Shown: one piece after another, positions 29,012 to 36,550 of the stretch
Layout: the number at the start of each line of letters is the position of its first letter
Numbering within the stretch: position 1 is the stretch's first letter
Source: Nocardioides pocheonensis
Lineage (GTDB): Bacteria > Actinomycetota > Actinomycetes > Propionibacteriales > Nocardioidaceae
Length of the DNA stretch: 40,303 nucleotides
Assembly (NCBI RefSeq): GCF_003725535.1
Contig: NZ_RJSF01000019.1
Span: 317,797-358,099 of the forward strand
Reading direction: 5' to 3'
Notes under the pieces: model-generated
What the model was told of the DNA's origin: nothing
Seen by the model: the letters and a program-made list of their open reading frames with translations, nothing else
Databases searched by the model: none
Translations under genes and position numbers: made by a program

Positions 29012-29984
29012 AGTGGCCTCCGTGGACGGCGTGCCGGTGGCCGTCGTGGATGTAGTCGACGTGGTCGCCGTGCTCGATCGCGAGGTGGCCGCAGCCGGGG
29101 CCGTGTGCGTGCCGGTGCGGCTCCTCGACGGCCTGCTCGGCGGGTGGCTCGGCCATCTCGAAGGGCACCCGGGCCAGCCGTCGTCGCTGCACGACCATGC
29201 CGACGGGGGCGGTGACGGCGAAGCCGAGCAGGGCGACCAGCACGATCGTCGAGCCCGGCGGCAGGTCCGCGTAGGCGGACAGCGCGACGCCGACGACCGA
29301 GGCGAGCAGCCCGGCGACCATCGCGGCCAGCATCGTCGACCGGAAGCCCCGCGAGAACTGCTGTGCCGTCGCCACCGGTATCACCAGGAGTGCGCTGACC
29401 AGCAGGAGCCCGACCGTGCGCATCGCCACGCTCACCGTCACCGCGGCCAGCACCGAGATCAGCACGTTGTAGAACCGCACGGACAGGCCCGTGGTGCGGG
29501 CGAAGTCCTCGTCGTTGGACACCGAGAACAGCTGTGGCAGGAGGCTGAGGGAGAGGGCGACCACCAGGCCCGCCAGCCCCACGCTCACCCACACGTCGGT
29601 CGGCGAGATCGAGAGCAGCGAGCCGAACAGGTAGGAGTTGATCGAGGCGATGCCCTTGCCGCCGAGCGAGACCAGCATGAGCCCGCCGGCCAGGCCGCCG
29701 TAGAAGATCAGTGCGAGCGCGACGTCGCCCGACGCCCGGCCCGACGCGCGGATCAGCTCGATCGCCACCGCACCGACGATCGCCACCACGACGGCGGTCA
29801 ACGTGGGGGAGGTACCGGTCAGCAGTCCGAGCGCGACCCCGGTGACGCTGATGTGGCCGATGCCGTCGCCCATGAGGGACAGCCGGCGCTGCACCAGGAA
29901 GGTGCCGATGGCCGGTGCGGCCAGCCCGGTGACGGCGGCGGCGATCAGCGCGCGCACCATGAAGGCGGCGGTCAGGATGTCCAT
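28998..29984 (-). CDS. znuB: Zinc ABC transporter permease with His-rich C-terminal tail
   Basis: The membrane subunit of a cluster C (ABC-3 family) metal importer, 328 residues. About eight hydrophobic segments are seen, with family stretches such as GTFLVQRRLSLMGDGIGHISV, VGLLLVSALLVIPVATAQQ and ARTTGLSVRFYNVL. The last ~40 residues carry 12 His (HRHAHGPGCGH, EHGDH, HDGHRHAVHGGHYDEH), expected on the cytoplasmic side, and could bind incoming zinc. The ATG at 29984 follows the znuC stop after one base. An upstream in-frame extension runs inside znuC and is not real. The stop overlaps zur. Confidence 0.92.
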   Translation of the reverse strand: MDILTAAFMVRALIAAAVTGLAAPAIGTFLVQRRLSLMGDGIGHISVTGVALGLLTGTSPTLTAVVVAIVGAVAIELIRASGRASGDVALALIFYGGLAGGLMLVSLGGKGIASINSYLFGSLLSISPTDVWVSVGLAGLVVALSLSLLPQLFSVSNDEDFARTTGLSVRFYNVLISVLAAVTVSVAMRTVGLLLVSALLVIPVATAQQFSRGFRSTMLAAMVAGLLASVVGVALSAYADLPPGSTIVLVALLGFAVTAPVGMVVQRRRLARVPFEMAEPPAEQAVEEPHRHAHGPGCGHLAIEHGDHVDYIHDGHRHAVHGGHYDEH

Positions 29985-29985
29985 C

Positions 29986-30780
29986 TCAGCGCTCCTCGCC
30001 CAGCAGGCCGGACATCGGCGGCACGTGCACGATCGGCTCGCCGGGCTCGCAGTGCTCGCCGTGGCCGGCGTCGAGGTGGCCGGCACCGGCCAGGTGCGTC
30101 GGCGGCCCGTCGTACGCGACCCGGCCCTCGCGCAGCACCACGGTGCGTCCGATCAGCGGCTCGAACGGACCGAGCTCGTGCAGCACGACCAGGATCGTGG
30201 AGCCGGCCGCCGCGCGGGTCGCCAGCGCGTCGGCGATCGCCTGCTGGCTGATCAGGTCGACGCCGGCGTTCGGCTCGTCCAGCACGAGCAGCTCCGGCCC
30301 GCCGGCCAGGGTCCGGGCCATCAGCACCCGCTGCTGCTGGCCGCCCGAGAGCGTGGAGACCTGCTGGTTCGCCCGGTCGGCGAGCCCGACGGTCTCCAGG
30401 GCCTCGCGTACGGCGCGCCGGTCCGCCGACCTCGGCAGCCGCAACGGACCCCGTCGAGCGAGGCGCCCCGCTGCGACGACCTCGCGCACGGTCGCCGGTA
30501 CACCTTGCGCGATCGTCGAGCGCTGGGGCACGTAGCCCAATCGCCACCAGTCCTCGAAGGCGTGCAGCGGTCGGTCGAAGAGCTGCACCGACCCGGCGGC
30601 CAGCGGCAGCAGGCCGACCGCGGCCTTCACCAGCGTCGACTTGCCCGACCCGTTGGCGCCGAGGAGTGCGACCACCTCGCCCTGACCGACGACCAGGTCG
30701 ACGTCACGCAGGATCGGCCGGCCGCCCAGGCTCACGGCGCCGTCTCGTACCTCCAGCACGGGCTCGTTCGTCACGCTCAT
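29986..30780 (-). CDS. znuC: Zinc ABC transporter ATPase
   Basis: The ATP-hydrolysing subunit, 264 residues. Walker A GANGSGKST, Q-loop region YVPQRST, signature LSGGQQQR, Walker B LLVLDEPNAGVD and the H-loop His in VVLHELG are all present and canonical. The C-terminus has extra His residues (HLDAGHGEHCEPGEPIVH), not typical of the fold itself and perhaps metal-binding. The ATG overlaps the znuA stop by 4 bases. The assignment to zinc rests on the operon with zur and the boxes upstream. Confidence 0.92.
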   Translation of the reverse strand: MSVTNEPVLEVRDGAVSLGGRPILRDVDLVVGQGEVVALLGANGSGKSTLVKAAVGLLPLAAGSVQLFDRPLHAFEDWWRLGYVPQRSTIAQGVPATVREVVAAGRLARRGPLRLPRSADRRAVREALETVGLADRANQQVSTLSGGQQQRVLMARTLAGGPELLVLDEPNAGVDLISQQAIADALATRAAAGSTILVVLHELGPFEPLIGRTVVLREGRVAYDGPPTHLAGAGHLDAGHGEHCEPGEPIVHVPPMSGLLGEER

Positions 30781-31646
30781 GAGGACACCTTGCACCCGTT
30801 GGCCTGCTGCAGGGCGGCGAGGTTCTTGCGCATGATCGAGACGTAGTCGGCGGAGCTGCCCTTGGCCACGCCCTCGATGGGGTCCAGCACCGCGGTGGTC
30901 AGTCCGAGGTCGTGGGAGAGCACGTCGGCCATCTTGGGGCTCGCGAGCGTCTCGCTGAACACCGTCGTGACGTGGTCGCGGGCGATCAGGGCGCGCAGCT
31001 GCTCGAGGTGGGCGGCGCTCGGCTCGGCGTCGGGGGAGAGCCCGGCGATCGGCGCCGAGCGGACGCCGTACCGGCTCCAGTAGCCGAAGGCGTCGTGGCT
31101 GGTGACGACCACGTTCCGGGCGCAGTCGGCGAGCCCGGCGCTGAAGTCGTGGTCGAGGGTGGTCAGGGTCGTGTCCAGGGTGGCGAGGTTGGCGGCGTAG
31201 TCCGCGGCGTGCTTCGGGTCGAGGGCGGCCAGCCGCTTCTCGACGGCCGCGGCCGCCCTCGCCAGGCGGAGCGGGTCGAGCCAGAAGTGCGGATTGCCCT
31301 CCTGGAGGTCCACGTCGGGGGCCACGTCGAGCGCGTGGTGCTTCGCGTTCTGCGCCACCGCGTCGTCGACCGCGGGCTGGAGCTTCGACTCGTAGACCAC
31401 GAGGTCGGCGTTGGCGACCTCCGCGACCTGGCGCACCTTGAGCTCGAGGTCGTGCGGCTCGACGCCGGGGGCGGTCAGGTCGACGATCCGGACGTGCTGG
31501 CCGGCGATCTGGGCCGTGACGAACTGCAGGGGGTAGAACGAGGTCACCACGGTGGGGCGCCCGTCGCTGCTGGTGCCGACCCCGCACGCCGACAGCGGCG
31601 CGACGAGCGCGACGGCGAGCACGAGCGGGAGGAGACGGGTAGACAT
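30777..31646 (-). CDS. znuA: Zinc-binding lipoprotein of the ABC importer
   Basis: The extracytoplasmic metal-binding subunit, 289 residues, cluster A-I family. Its signal RLLPLVLAVALVAPLSACG ends in lipobox PLSAC, so it is lipidated and anchored. Likely metal ligands are His in GVEPHDLELKV, His in NPHFWLDP, His in VVTSHDAFGYW, and an acidic residue in the C-terminal lobe. The long His-rich loop of many ZnuA proteins is absent. The ATG at 31646 is chosen over one 15 bases upstream because the predicted transcript begins there; the upstream ATG lies within the -10 and operator. Confidence 0.92.
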   Translation of the reverse strand: MSTRLLPLVLAVALVAPLSACGVGTSSDGRPTVVTSFYPLQFVTAQIAGQHVRIVDLTAPGVEPHDLELKVRQVAEVANADLVVYESKLQPAVDDAVAQNAKHHALDVAPDVDLQEGNPHFWLDPLRLARAAAAVEKRLAALDPKHAADYAANLATLDTTLTTLDHDFSAGLADCARNVVVTSHDAFGYWSRYGVRSAPIAGLSPDAEPSAAHLEQLRALIARDHVTTVFSETLASPKMADVLSHDLGLTTAVLDPIEGVAKGSSADYVSIMRKNLAALQQANGCKVSS

Positions 31647-31682
31647 GACAATGATTCTCATTCCGAATGAGAATCATTGTCA
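31646..31682. promoter_or_regulatory. Double Zur/Fur box: 37-base perfect palindrome
   Basis: Two identical 15-base boxes, TGACAATGATTCTCA at 31646-31660 on the plus strand and the same sequence on the minus strand at 31682-31668, separated by seven bases. The whole 37 bases form a perfect inverted repeat with 18-base arms around C31664. Each box fits the 7-1-7 Fur/Zur pattern. Box centres are 22 bases apart, about two helical turns. It contains nearly all of the znuA promoter and touches the start codon. Confidence 0.9.
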
Positions 31683-31683
31683 A
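31654..31683 (-). promoter_or_regulatory. znuA promoter, leaderless
   Basis: On the minus strand: TTGACA (31683-31678, perfect -35), 18 bases, GAGAAT (31659-31654), then seven bases to the ATG at 31646. Transcription would begin at or near the start codon. All but the first base of the -35 is inside the Zur palindrome. Confidence 0.7.
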
Positions 31684-31709
31684 GTCAGCCGGCGGCGAGC
31701 ACGGGAGGC

Positions 31710-31715
31710 TAGGCT
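31710..31715 (+). promoter_or_regulatory. Leaderless-type -10 box (TAGGCT) for the ABM-domain gene
   Basis: TAGGCT fits TANNNT and ends six bases before the GTG at 31722. It is 28 bases from the edge of the Zur palindrome, so Zur control of this gene is possible but not obvious. Confidence 0.5.
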
Positions 31716-31721
31716 CTCGCC

Positions 31722-32042
31722 GTGCTGGTGGTGAACAGGTTCCGGGTGTCCGCCGGCGATGCGGCGCAGTTCCGTGACGACCTCGTCGCCGCGCACGAGG
31801 TGCTCGCCGGCCAGGTCGGCTACCTCGAGGGCAGCGCGGGCCGCAACGTCGACGACCCGGGGCTCTGGGTGCTCGTCACCCGGTGGCGCGACGTCGGCAG
31901 CTACCGCCGCGCGCTCTCGTCGTACGACGTGAAGCTCGGCGCTGTGCCGCTGCTCAGCCGCGCGGTCGACGAGCCCAGTGCCTTCGAGGACGCCGACGGG
32001 GAGCTCAACGAGGCGATCCCGCGCAACGCCGGGACGTCGTAG
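31722..32042 (+). CDS. Antibiotic biosynthesis monooxygenase (ABM) domain protein
   Basis: A 106-residue ferredoxin-like alpha+beta barrel protein: LVVNRFRVSAGDAAQFRDDL, then a second strand GYLEGSAGRNVDDPGLWVLVTRW and helix RRALSSYDVK. ABM-fold proteins act as small oxygenases, haem-degrading enzymes or structural dimers; which applies is unknown. It lacks any evident cofactor motif. It is divergent from znuA and is followed by glyS after 72 bases. Confidence 0.75.
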   Translation: MLVVNRFRVSAGDAAQFRDDLVAAHEVLAGQVGYLEGSAGRNVDDPGLWVLVTRWRDVGSYRRALSSYDVKLGAVPLLSRAVDEPSAFEDADGELNEAIPRNAGTS

Positions 32043-32046
32043 TCGA

Positions 32047-32052
32047 TAAGGT
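32047..32052 (+). promoter_or_regulatory. Possible -10 box (TAAGGT) for glyS
   Basis: TAAGGT fits TANNNT and lies 62 bases before the GTG at 32115. No convincing -35. The leader of about 55 bases has a GCAGGAG ribosome-binding site and is too short for a T-box. Confidence 0.35.
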
Positions 32053-32114
32053 TGGCCCTTGCCCGCCGGCAGCCAGTCGGCGTCAGGAATCTGCCAGCAG
32101 GAGCTGAACAACCC

Positions 32115-33527
32115 GTGGCCAAGAAGCCGGTCTCCACCGTCGACAACGTCGTCTCCCTCGCCAAGCGGAGGGGTTTCGTCTTCCCGTGCGGGGAGATCTA
32201 CGGCGGCACCCGCTCGGCCTGGGACTACGGCCCGCTCGGCGTCGAGCTCAAGGAGAACATCAAGCGCCAGTGGTGGCGCTCGATGGTCCAGTCGCGCGAC
32301 GACGTCGTCGGTCTCGACTCCAGCGTGATCCTGCCGCGCCAGACGTGGGAGGCCTCCGGCCACGTCGCGACGTTCACCGACCCGCTGACCGAGTGCCAGT
32401 CCTGCCACAAGCGGTTCCGCGCCGACCACCTCCAGGAGGCGGTGTTCGAGAAGCTGGCGAAGAAGGACGACTCACTCACCTCGCCCGACGACGTCGACCT
32501 GTCGACGGTCGCGTGCCCGAACTGCGGCACCCGCGGCGCGTGGACCGAGCCCCGGCAGTTCTCCGGGTTGCTCAAGACCTACCTCGGCGTGATCGAGGAC
32601 GAGTCCGGCCTGCACTACCTGCGCCCGGAGACGGCCCAGGGCATCTTCCTGAACTTCGCCAACGTCGTGACCTCGAGCCGCAAGAAGCCGCCGTTCGGCA
32701 TCGCCCAGATCGGCAAGAGCTTCCGCAACGAGATCACGCCGGGCAACTTCATCTTCCGCACGCGCGAGTTCGAGCAGATGGAGATGGAGTTCTTCGTCAA
32801 GCCGGGCGAGGACGAGGAGTGGCACCAGTACTGGATCGACGAGCGCACCCGCTGGTACGTCGACCTCGGCATCCAGCAGGACAACCTGCGCCACTACGAG
32901 CACCCGGCCGAGAAGCGCAGCCACTACTCCACGCGCACCGTCGACATCGAGTACCGCTTCAACTTCGCGGGCTCGGAGTGGGGTGAGCTCGAGGGCATCG
33001 CCAACCGCACCGACTACGACCTGACCGTGCACTCCAAGGCGTCCGGCACCGACCTGTCCTACTTCGACCAGGCCCACAACGAGCGCTACGTGCCGTACGT
33101 CATCGAGCCCGCGGCCGGCCTCTCGCGCAGCCTGATGACGTTCCTCGTCGACGCCTACACCGAGGACGAGGCGCCCAACACGAAGGGCGGCGTCGACAAG
33201 CGCACGGTGCTGCGGCTCGACCCGCGCCTCGCCCCCGTCAAGGTCGCCGTGCTGCCGCTGAGCCGCAACGAGGACCTGACTCCCCGGGCGAAGGCGCTCG
33301 CCGCCGAGCTGCGCCAGCTGTGGAACGTCGAGTTCGACGACTCCGGGGCGATCGGGCGTCGCTACCGCCGGCAGGACGAGATCGGCACGCCGTACTGCGT
33401 GACGGTCGACTTCGAGAGCCTCGACGACGGCGCGGCCACCGTGCGCGAGCGCGACTCGATGAGCCAGGACCGCATCCCGCTCGAGGGTCTGCGCAGCTAC
33501 TTCGCCGAGCGCCTCGGCGCGTGCTGA
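32115..33527 (+). CDS. glyS: Glycyl-tRNA synthetase, dimeric type
   Basis: Charges tRNA(Gly); a single-chain class II synthetase of 470 residues. It opens [29 protein letters not shown]. An inserted zinc-ribbon-like part has CQSCHKRF and CPNCGTRG. Motif 2 is [19 protein letters not shown]; motif 3 is in GLSRSLM. The C-terminal anticodon-binding domain follows ([13 protein letters not shown]). The GTG at 32115 has GCAGGAG 11 bases upstream; an in-frame start at 32052 would add unrelated residues over the promoter. No alpha2beta2-type partner gene is needed. Confidence 0.96.
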   Translation: MAKKPVSTVDNVVSLAKRRGFVFPCGEIYGGTRSAWDYGPLGVELKENIKRQWWRSMVQSRDDVVGLDSSVILPRQTWEASGHVATFTDPLTECQSCHKRFRADHLQEAVFEKLAKKDDSLTSPDDVDLSTVACPNCGTRGAWTEPRQFSGLLKTYLGVIEDESGLHYLRPETAQGIFLNFANVVTSSRKKPPFGIAQIGKSFRNEITPGNFIFRTREFEQMEMEFFVKPGEDEEWHQYWIDERTRWYVDLGIQQDNLRHYEHPAEKRSHYSTRTVDIEYRFNFAGSEWGELEGIANRTDYDLTVHSKASGTDLSYFDQAHNERYVPYVIEPAAGLSRSLMTFLVDAYTEDEAPNTKGGVDKRTVLRLDPRLAPVKVAVLPLSRNEDLTPRAKALAAELRQLWNVEFDDSGAIGRRYRRQDEIGTPYCVTVDFESLDDGAATVRERDSMSQDRIPLEGLRSYFAERLGAC

Positions 33528-33607
33528 CCCCGAAGACCGGCGGAGTGACAGACCGGGTGACGCGGCGAGCGGGGTTGTGCCTGAGCCACATCCGGGCCCG
33601 GTCCGTG

Positions 33608-33613
33608 CACAAT
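33608..33613 (+). promoter_or_regulatory. Leaderless-type -10 box (CACAAT)
   Basis: CACAAT ends six bases before the GTG at 33620, matching the arrangement before recO (GACAAT). This spacing favours 33620 over the in-frame GTG at 33614. The 92-base gap from glyS has nothing else I can support. Confidence 0.4.
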
Positions 33614-33619
33614 GTGCGG

Positions 33620-34288
33620 GTGACTCACCCTGCCCCTCGAGCCGCGCTTCGCGCTGCCGTCCTCGTCGTCGCCGGCTCGCTGCTGCTCGTCGGGTGCGGG
33701 GGCAGCACGGGCGAGAAGCCCACCACGAAGCCCTCGGTCAGCCTGCCGACCGGTGACGTCAACGTGCCGTCGGGCGTGGAGCTCACCAAGGCGGGCGCCC
33801 AGCTGAAGTTCGGCGAGAAGGCGACCGTGGCCTACGAGCCGAACGCGCAGCGCAACACGGTGCTCGAGCTCACCGTGACGAGCGCCGCGCAGGGCACCAT
33901 CGACGACCTCAGCAGCTACGTGCTCGACGACCGCACGAAGTCCTCCACGCCGTACTACGTCAACGTCACGGTGACCAACGTCGGCGACGGTGACGTGGGC
34001 CAGACCCCGATCCCGCTGTGGGCCGTGGACAACGCGAACACGCTGATCCAGGCGTCGAGCTTCACCAACTCGTTCTCGCGGTGCCCGTCCACCGCTCTGC
34101 CGACGACGTTCGCCCCGAACGCCACGCTGAGCACCTGCCTGGTGTTCCTCGTCCCCGAGCACGGCACCCTGACCGGCATCAGCTTCCGTCCGCTGCAGGC
34201 GGTCGCGCCGATCATCTGGAGCGGCACGGTGACCCCCGCCGCGTCCGCGACGCCGGCGCCGACGAACAAGAAGAAGAAGAAGTCCTGA
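33620..34288 (+). CDS. Hypothetical lipoprotein
   Basis: A 222-residue exported protein. The signal AALRAAVLVVAGSLLLVGCGG ends in lipobox LLVGC. A Thr/Lys/Pro linker precedes a beta-rich domain starting GAQLKFGEKATVAYEPNA, with YYVNVTVTNVGDGDVGQ, which resembles the immunoglobulin-like fold of DUF4352/MPT63-type secreted proteins. Two Cys (SRCPST, STCLVF) may form a disulfide. It ends in a run of six Lys (NKKKKKKS), unusual for a lipoprotein; the DNA of that run also serves as the purine-rich region before dusB. Function is unknown. Confidence 0.75.
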   Translation: MTHPAPRAALRAAVLVVAGSLLLVGCGGSTGEKPTTKPSVSLPTGDVNVPSGVELTKAGAQLKFGEKATVAYEPNAQRNTVLELTVTSAAQGTIDDLSSYVLDDRTKSSTPYYVNVTVTNVGDGDVGQTPIPLWAVDNANTLIQASSFTNSFSRCPSTALPTTFAPNATLSTCLVFLVPEHGTLTGISFRPLQAVAPIIWSGTVTPAASATPAPTNKKKKKS

Positions 34289-35451
34289 ACGCTGGTCTCA
34301 CCCTCGGCCCGGTCCGGGTCGACACCCCCGTGGTGCTCGCCCCGATGGCCGGCATCACCAACGCCGCCTACCGTCGGCTCTGCCTGGAGCAGGCGACCGC
34401 GGACGGCGGGAGCAGCCTGTTCGTCTGCGAGATGATCACCTCGCGCGGCCTGGTCGAGGGCGACGCGACGACGCGCTCCATGCTGGTCTTCGACGAGCGC
34501 GAGAAGATCCGCTCGGTGCAGCTCTACGGCACCGACCCGGCGTACGTCGGGAAGGCGACCGAGATCCTCTGCGCCGACTACGGCGTCAGCCACGTCGACC
34601 TGAACTTCGGCTGCCCGGTGCCCAAGGTCACCCGCAAGGGCGGGGGAGCGGCCCTGCCGTGGAAGCGCAACCTGCTCGGCGAGATCCTGCGCGCGGCGGT
34701 CGGCGCGGCATCCCGGTACGACGTGCCGGTGACCATGAAGACGCGCATGGGCATCGACCCCGAGCACCTGACCTACCTCGACGCCGGCCGGATCGCGGAG
34801 GAGTCCGGGGTCGCGGCGATCGCGCTCCACGGCCGCACGGCGATCCAGGGCTACTCCGGCGTGGCCGACTGGGACGCGATCGCCCGGCTGGTGGAGCACG
34901 TCTCGATCCCGGTCCTGGGCAACGGCGACATCTGGGAGGCCGGGGACGCGATCCGGATGGTCGAGCAGACCGGCGCGGCGGGTGTGGTCGTCGGACGGGG
35001 CTGCCTCGGCCGCCCGTGGCTGTTCCGGGACCTGGCCGCCGCGTTCGCCCGCCGCGAGGGCGGCGAGCCCTTCGCGGCACCGACGCTGCCGTCGCTGGGT
35101 GAGGTGAGCACGACGATGCGCCGTCACGCGGAGCTCCTGTGCCGGCACATGGGCGGCGAGGAGCGCGGGTGCAAGGAGTTCCGCAAGCACGTGTCCTGGT
35201 ACCTCAAGGGGTTCCGCGCCGGCGGTGAGCTCCGCCACGCCCTCGCGCTGGTCTCGACGCTCGCGGAGCTCGACGGGCTGCTCGCCGAGCTCGACCCGGA
35301 CGAGCGGTTCCCGGAGGTCGTCCTCGGCGAGCCGCGGGGCCGCCAGGGTGCGCCTCGCAAGCGCGTGGTGCTCCCCGAGGGGTGGCTGGACGACACCGAC
35401 GGTCGCGGTGTGGTGCTCCGCGAGGACGCCGACGAGACCACCGGCGGCTGA
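34285..35451 (+). CDS. dusB: tRNA-dihydrouridine synthase (DusB-type), probable CTG start
   Basis: An FMN enzyme that reduces uridines in tRNA to dihydrouridine, 388 residues. It has LAPMAGITNAAYRR (FMN), NFGCPVPKV with the catalytic Cys, the HGRTAIQGYSG loop, GNGDIWEA and GRGCLGRPW. The usual N-terminus of the family (L-x-GPVRVDTPVVLAPMAG) is encoded upstream of any ATG, GTG or TTG in this frame; only CTG at 34285 fits. It overlaps the previous stop as CTGA and follows AAGAAGAAG. The next start, GTG at 34330, would remove the first strand. The C-terminal ~60 residues are charged and family-specific. Confidence 0.92.
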   Translation: MNAGLTLGPVRVDTPVVLAPMAGITNAAYRRLCLEQATADGGSSLFVCEMITSRGLVEGDATTRSMLVFDEREKIRSVQLYGTDPAYVGKATEILCADYGVSHVDLNFGCPVPKVTRKGGGAALPWKRNLLGEILRAAVGAASRYDVPVTMKTRMGIDPEHLTYLDAGRIAEESGVAAIALHGRTAIQGYSGVADWDAIARLVEHVSIPVLGNGDIWEAGDAIRMVEQTGAAGVVVGRGCLGRPWLFRDLAAAFARREGGEPFAAPTLPSLGEVSTTMRRHAELLCRHMGGEERGCKEFRKHVSWYLKGFRAGGELRHALALVSTLAELDGLLAELDPDERFPEVVLGEPRGRQGAPRKRVVLPEGWLDDTDGRGVVLREDADETTGG

Positions 35452-35485
35452 CCGTCCCGCGGCCGCACGTGGCCGCGCTCACGGT
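35451..35485 (+). terminator. Terminator-like hairpin after dusB
   Basis: ACCGT (35451-35455) and CGCGGCC (35458-35464) pair with GGCCGCG (35471-35477) and ACGGT (35481-35485), with a six-base loop and a small internal loop. It starts at the last base of the dusB stop. No T tract follows. Confidence 0.55.
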
Positions 35486-35490
35486 CGGGA

Positions 35491-35570
35491 ATGCCCGCTT
35501 TGGGACGAGTTGGATTGGTCTTTCCGGGGCCGGACGTGTTCTGATGTCGGGGCCCCGCTCGGGCGGGCAT
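35491..35570 (+). promoter_or_regulatory. Structured region upstream of the SH3/peptidase gene
   Basis: ATGCCCGC (35491-35498) and GCGGGCAT (35563-35570) form an 8-base perfect outer stem. GGGGCC (35526-35531) and GGCCCC (35551-35556) form an inner stem. TTGGTC (35515-35520) and TCTGAT (35540-35545), 19 bases apart, could instead be a promoter lying between the arms. If so, only part would be transcribed. I do not recognise a known riboswitch, and it lacks the conserved features I know for the cyclic di-AMP (ydaO) class. Confidence 0.4.
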
Positions 35571-35598
35571 GCCCTTGTAGTCAACGTGAGGACGACTC

Positions 35599-36456
35599 GT
35601 GACCCGAGGCAGACACAGCCTTGCGCCACAGAAATCCAGGCATCGTCGCGCCGCCTACCTGGCCGCGCCGTTGGTCACCACTGCGGTGGTCGGGATCGGC
35701 GTCGCGCTGTCCGGGGGCGGCGGCCCGTCGGTCGACGTGACCCGGTACGCCGCGGCCGGCGACCTCTCCGCCGCCACCGGTGCCCAGGCTTCCGCGACGC
35801 CCACCGAGCGCGTGATCGAGGCATCCCGCGACCGGGACCGGCTCGCGGTCGCCCAGCTGATCGACCCCAAGGTCTCCGGCCGGATGTGGACCACGGTCGA
35901 CCTCGACCTGCGCGCCACACCCACGCAGGACGCGGACGTCCTCGGCGAGGTCAAGGCGATCACCCGCGTCGGCGTGACCGGGGAGCGCACGGGCGGGTAC
36001 GCCCAGGTCGTCGTACGTCAGGACGGGCAGCGCACGCTGGCGTGGGTGACCCAGGACTACCTCGCGGACCAGAAGCCCACCGATCCCGCGAAGCTGCCGC
36101 TCAGCGACCAGCCGTGCCCCGACACGTCCGTCGAGCACGGGCTCACCGACGCAGCCGTCCGGCTCTACCGCGCGGTGTGCCACGCCTTCCCGCAGGTGAC
36201 CCGCTACGGCGGCTGGGACAACCACGGCGAGCACAGCAGCGGCAAGGCGCTGGACATCATGACCAGCGACGTCGCGCTCGGGAACCAGATCGCCGCGTTC
36301 CTGCAGGCGCACGCCTCCGAGCTGGACATCTTCGACGTGATCTGGCGCCAGCACATCTGGACCAGCGAGCGCGCCGGCGACGGTTGGCGCTCGATGCCCA
36401 ACCGAGGCTCCGCGACGGCCAACCACATGGACCACGTCCACTCCTCGGTCTACTGA
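35599..36456 (+). CDS. Secreted protein with SH3-like domain and M15-type zinc peptidase-like domain
   Basis: A 285-residue exported protein. The GTG at 35599 follows GTGAGGA by six bases. A basic start (SRHRRAAYLA) and one hydrophobic segment (LVTTAVVGIGVAL) form a signal or anchor. Residues ~100-155 look like a bacterial SH3 domain (TVDLDLRATPTQDADVLGEV, TLAWVTQDYLAD). The C-terminal domain has HGEHSSGKALDIM and ANHMDHVHSSV; His, Asp and His are arranged as zinc ligands of M15/VanY-like peptidases. A role in peptidoglycan cleavage or binding is inferred. Confidence 0.78.
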   Translation: MTRGRHSLAPQKSRHRRAAYLAAPLVTTAVVGIGVALSGGGGPSVDVTRYAAAGDLSAATGAQASATPTERVIEASRDRDRLAVAQLIDPKVSGRMWTTVDLDLRATPTQDADVLGEVKAITRVGVTGERTGGYAQVVVRQDGQRTLAWVTQDYLADQKPTDPAKLPLSDQPCPDTSVEHGLTDAAVRLYRAVCHAFPQVTRYGGWDNHGEHSSGKALDIMTSDVALGNQIAAFLQAHASELDIFDVIWRQHIWTSERAGDGWRSMPNRGSATANHMDHVHSSVY

Positions 36457-36472
36457 CCGGCGCCGTGGTTCC

Positions 36473-36494
36473 GGTGGTTGAGCCTGCCGACACC
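36473..36494. repeat. REP-like repeat copy 2
   Basis: GGTGGTTGAGCCTGCCGA plus four bases, differing from 15051-15072 at two positions. GTGGT (36474-36478) and ACCAC (36492-36496) are complementary ends. It lies in the 94-base gap before the ABC exporter. ACCGG/CCGGT (36456-36475) gives a short hairpin that could end transcription of the upstream gene. Confidence 0.65.
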
Positions 36495-36535
36495 ACGCCC
36501 GCCAAAACGAGTGGGCGGAACACTTCGGCGCCACC

Positions 36536-36541
36536 TAGGGT
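36536..36541 (+). promoter_or_regulatory. -10 box (TAGGGT) of the ABC exporter operon
   Basis: TAGGGT lies nine bases before the GTG at 36551, so the message would have almost no leader. No -35 is recognised. Confidence 0.45.
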
Positions 36542-36550
36542 TTGCCCACT

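Noticed and set aside
31646-31682. The palindrome as a transcription terminator
   Set aside because: It lies at the start, not the end, of znuA, is AT-rich, and is made of two recognisable Fur/Zur boxes.
32043-32114. T-box or glycine riboswitch before glyS
   Set aside because: Only 72 bases are available, with no T-box sequence, specifier stem or terminator visible.
35452-35598. Cyclic di-AMP (ydaO-type) riboswitch before the SH3/peptidase gene
   Set aside because: Considered because of the cell-wall hydrolase context, but the conserved sequence blocks I know for that class are not visible. Kept only as an unnamed structured region.
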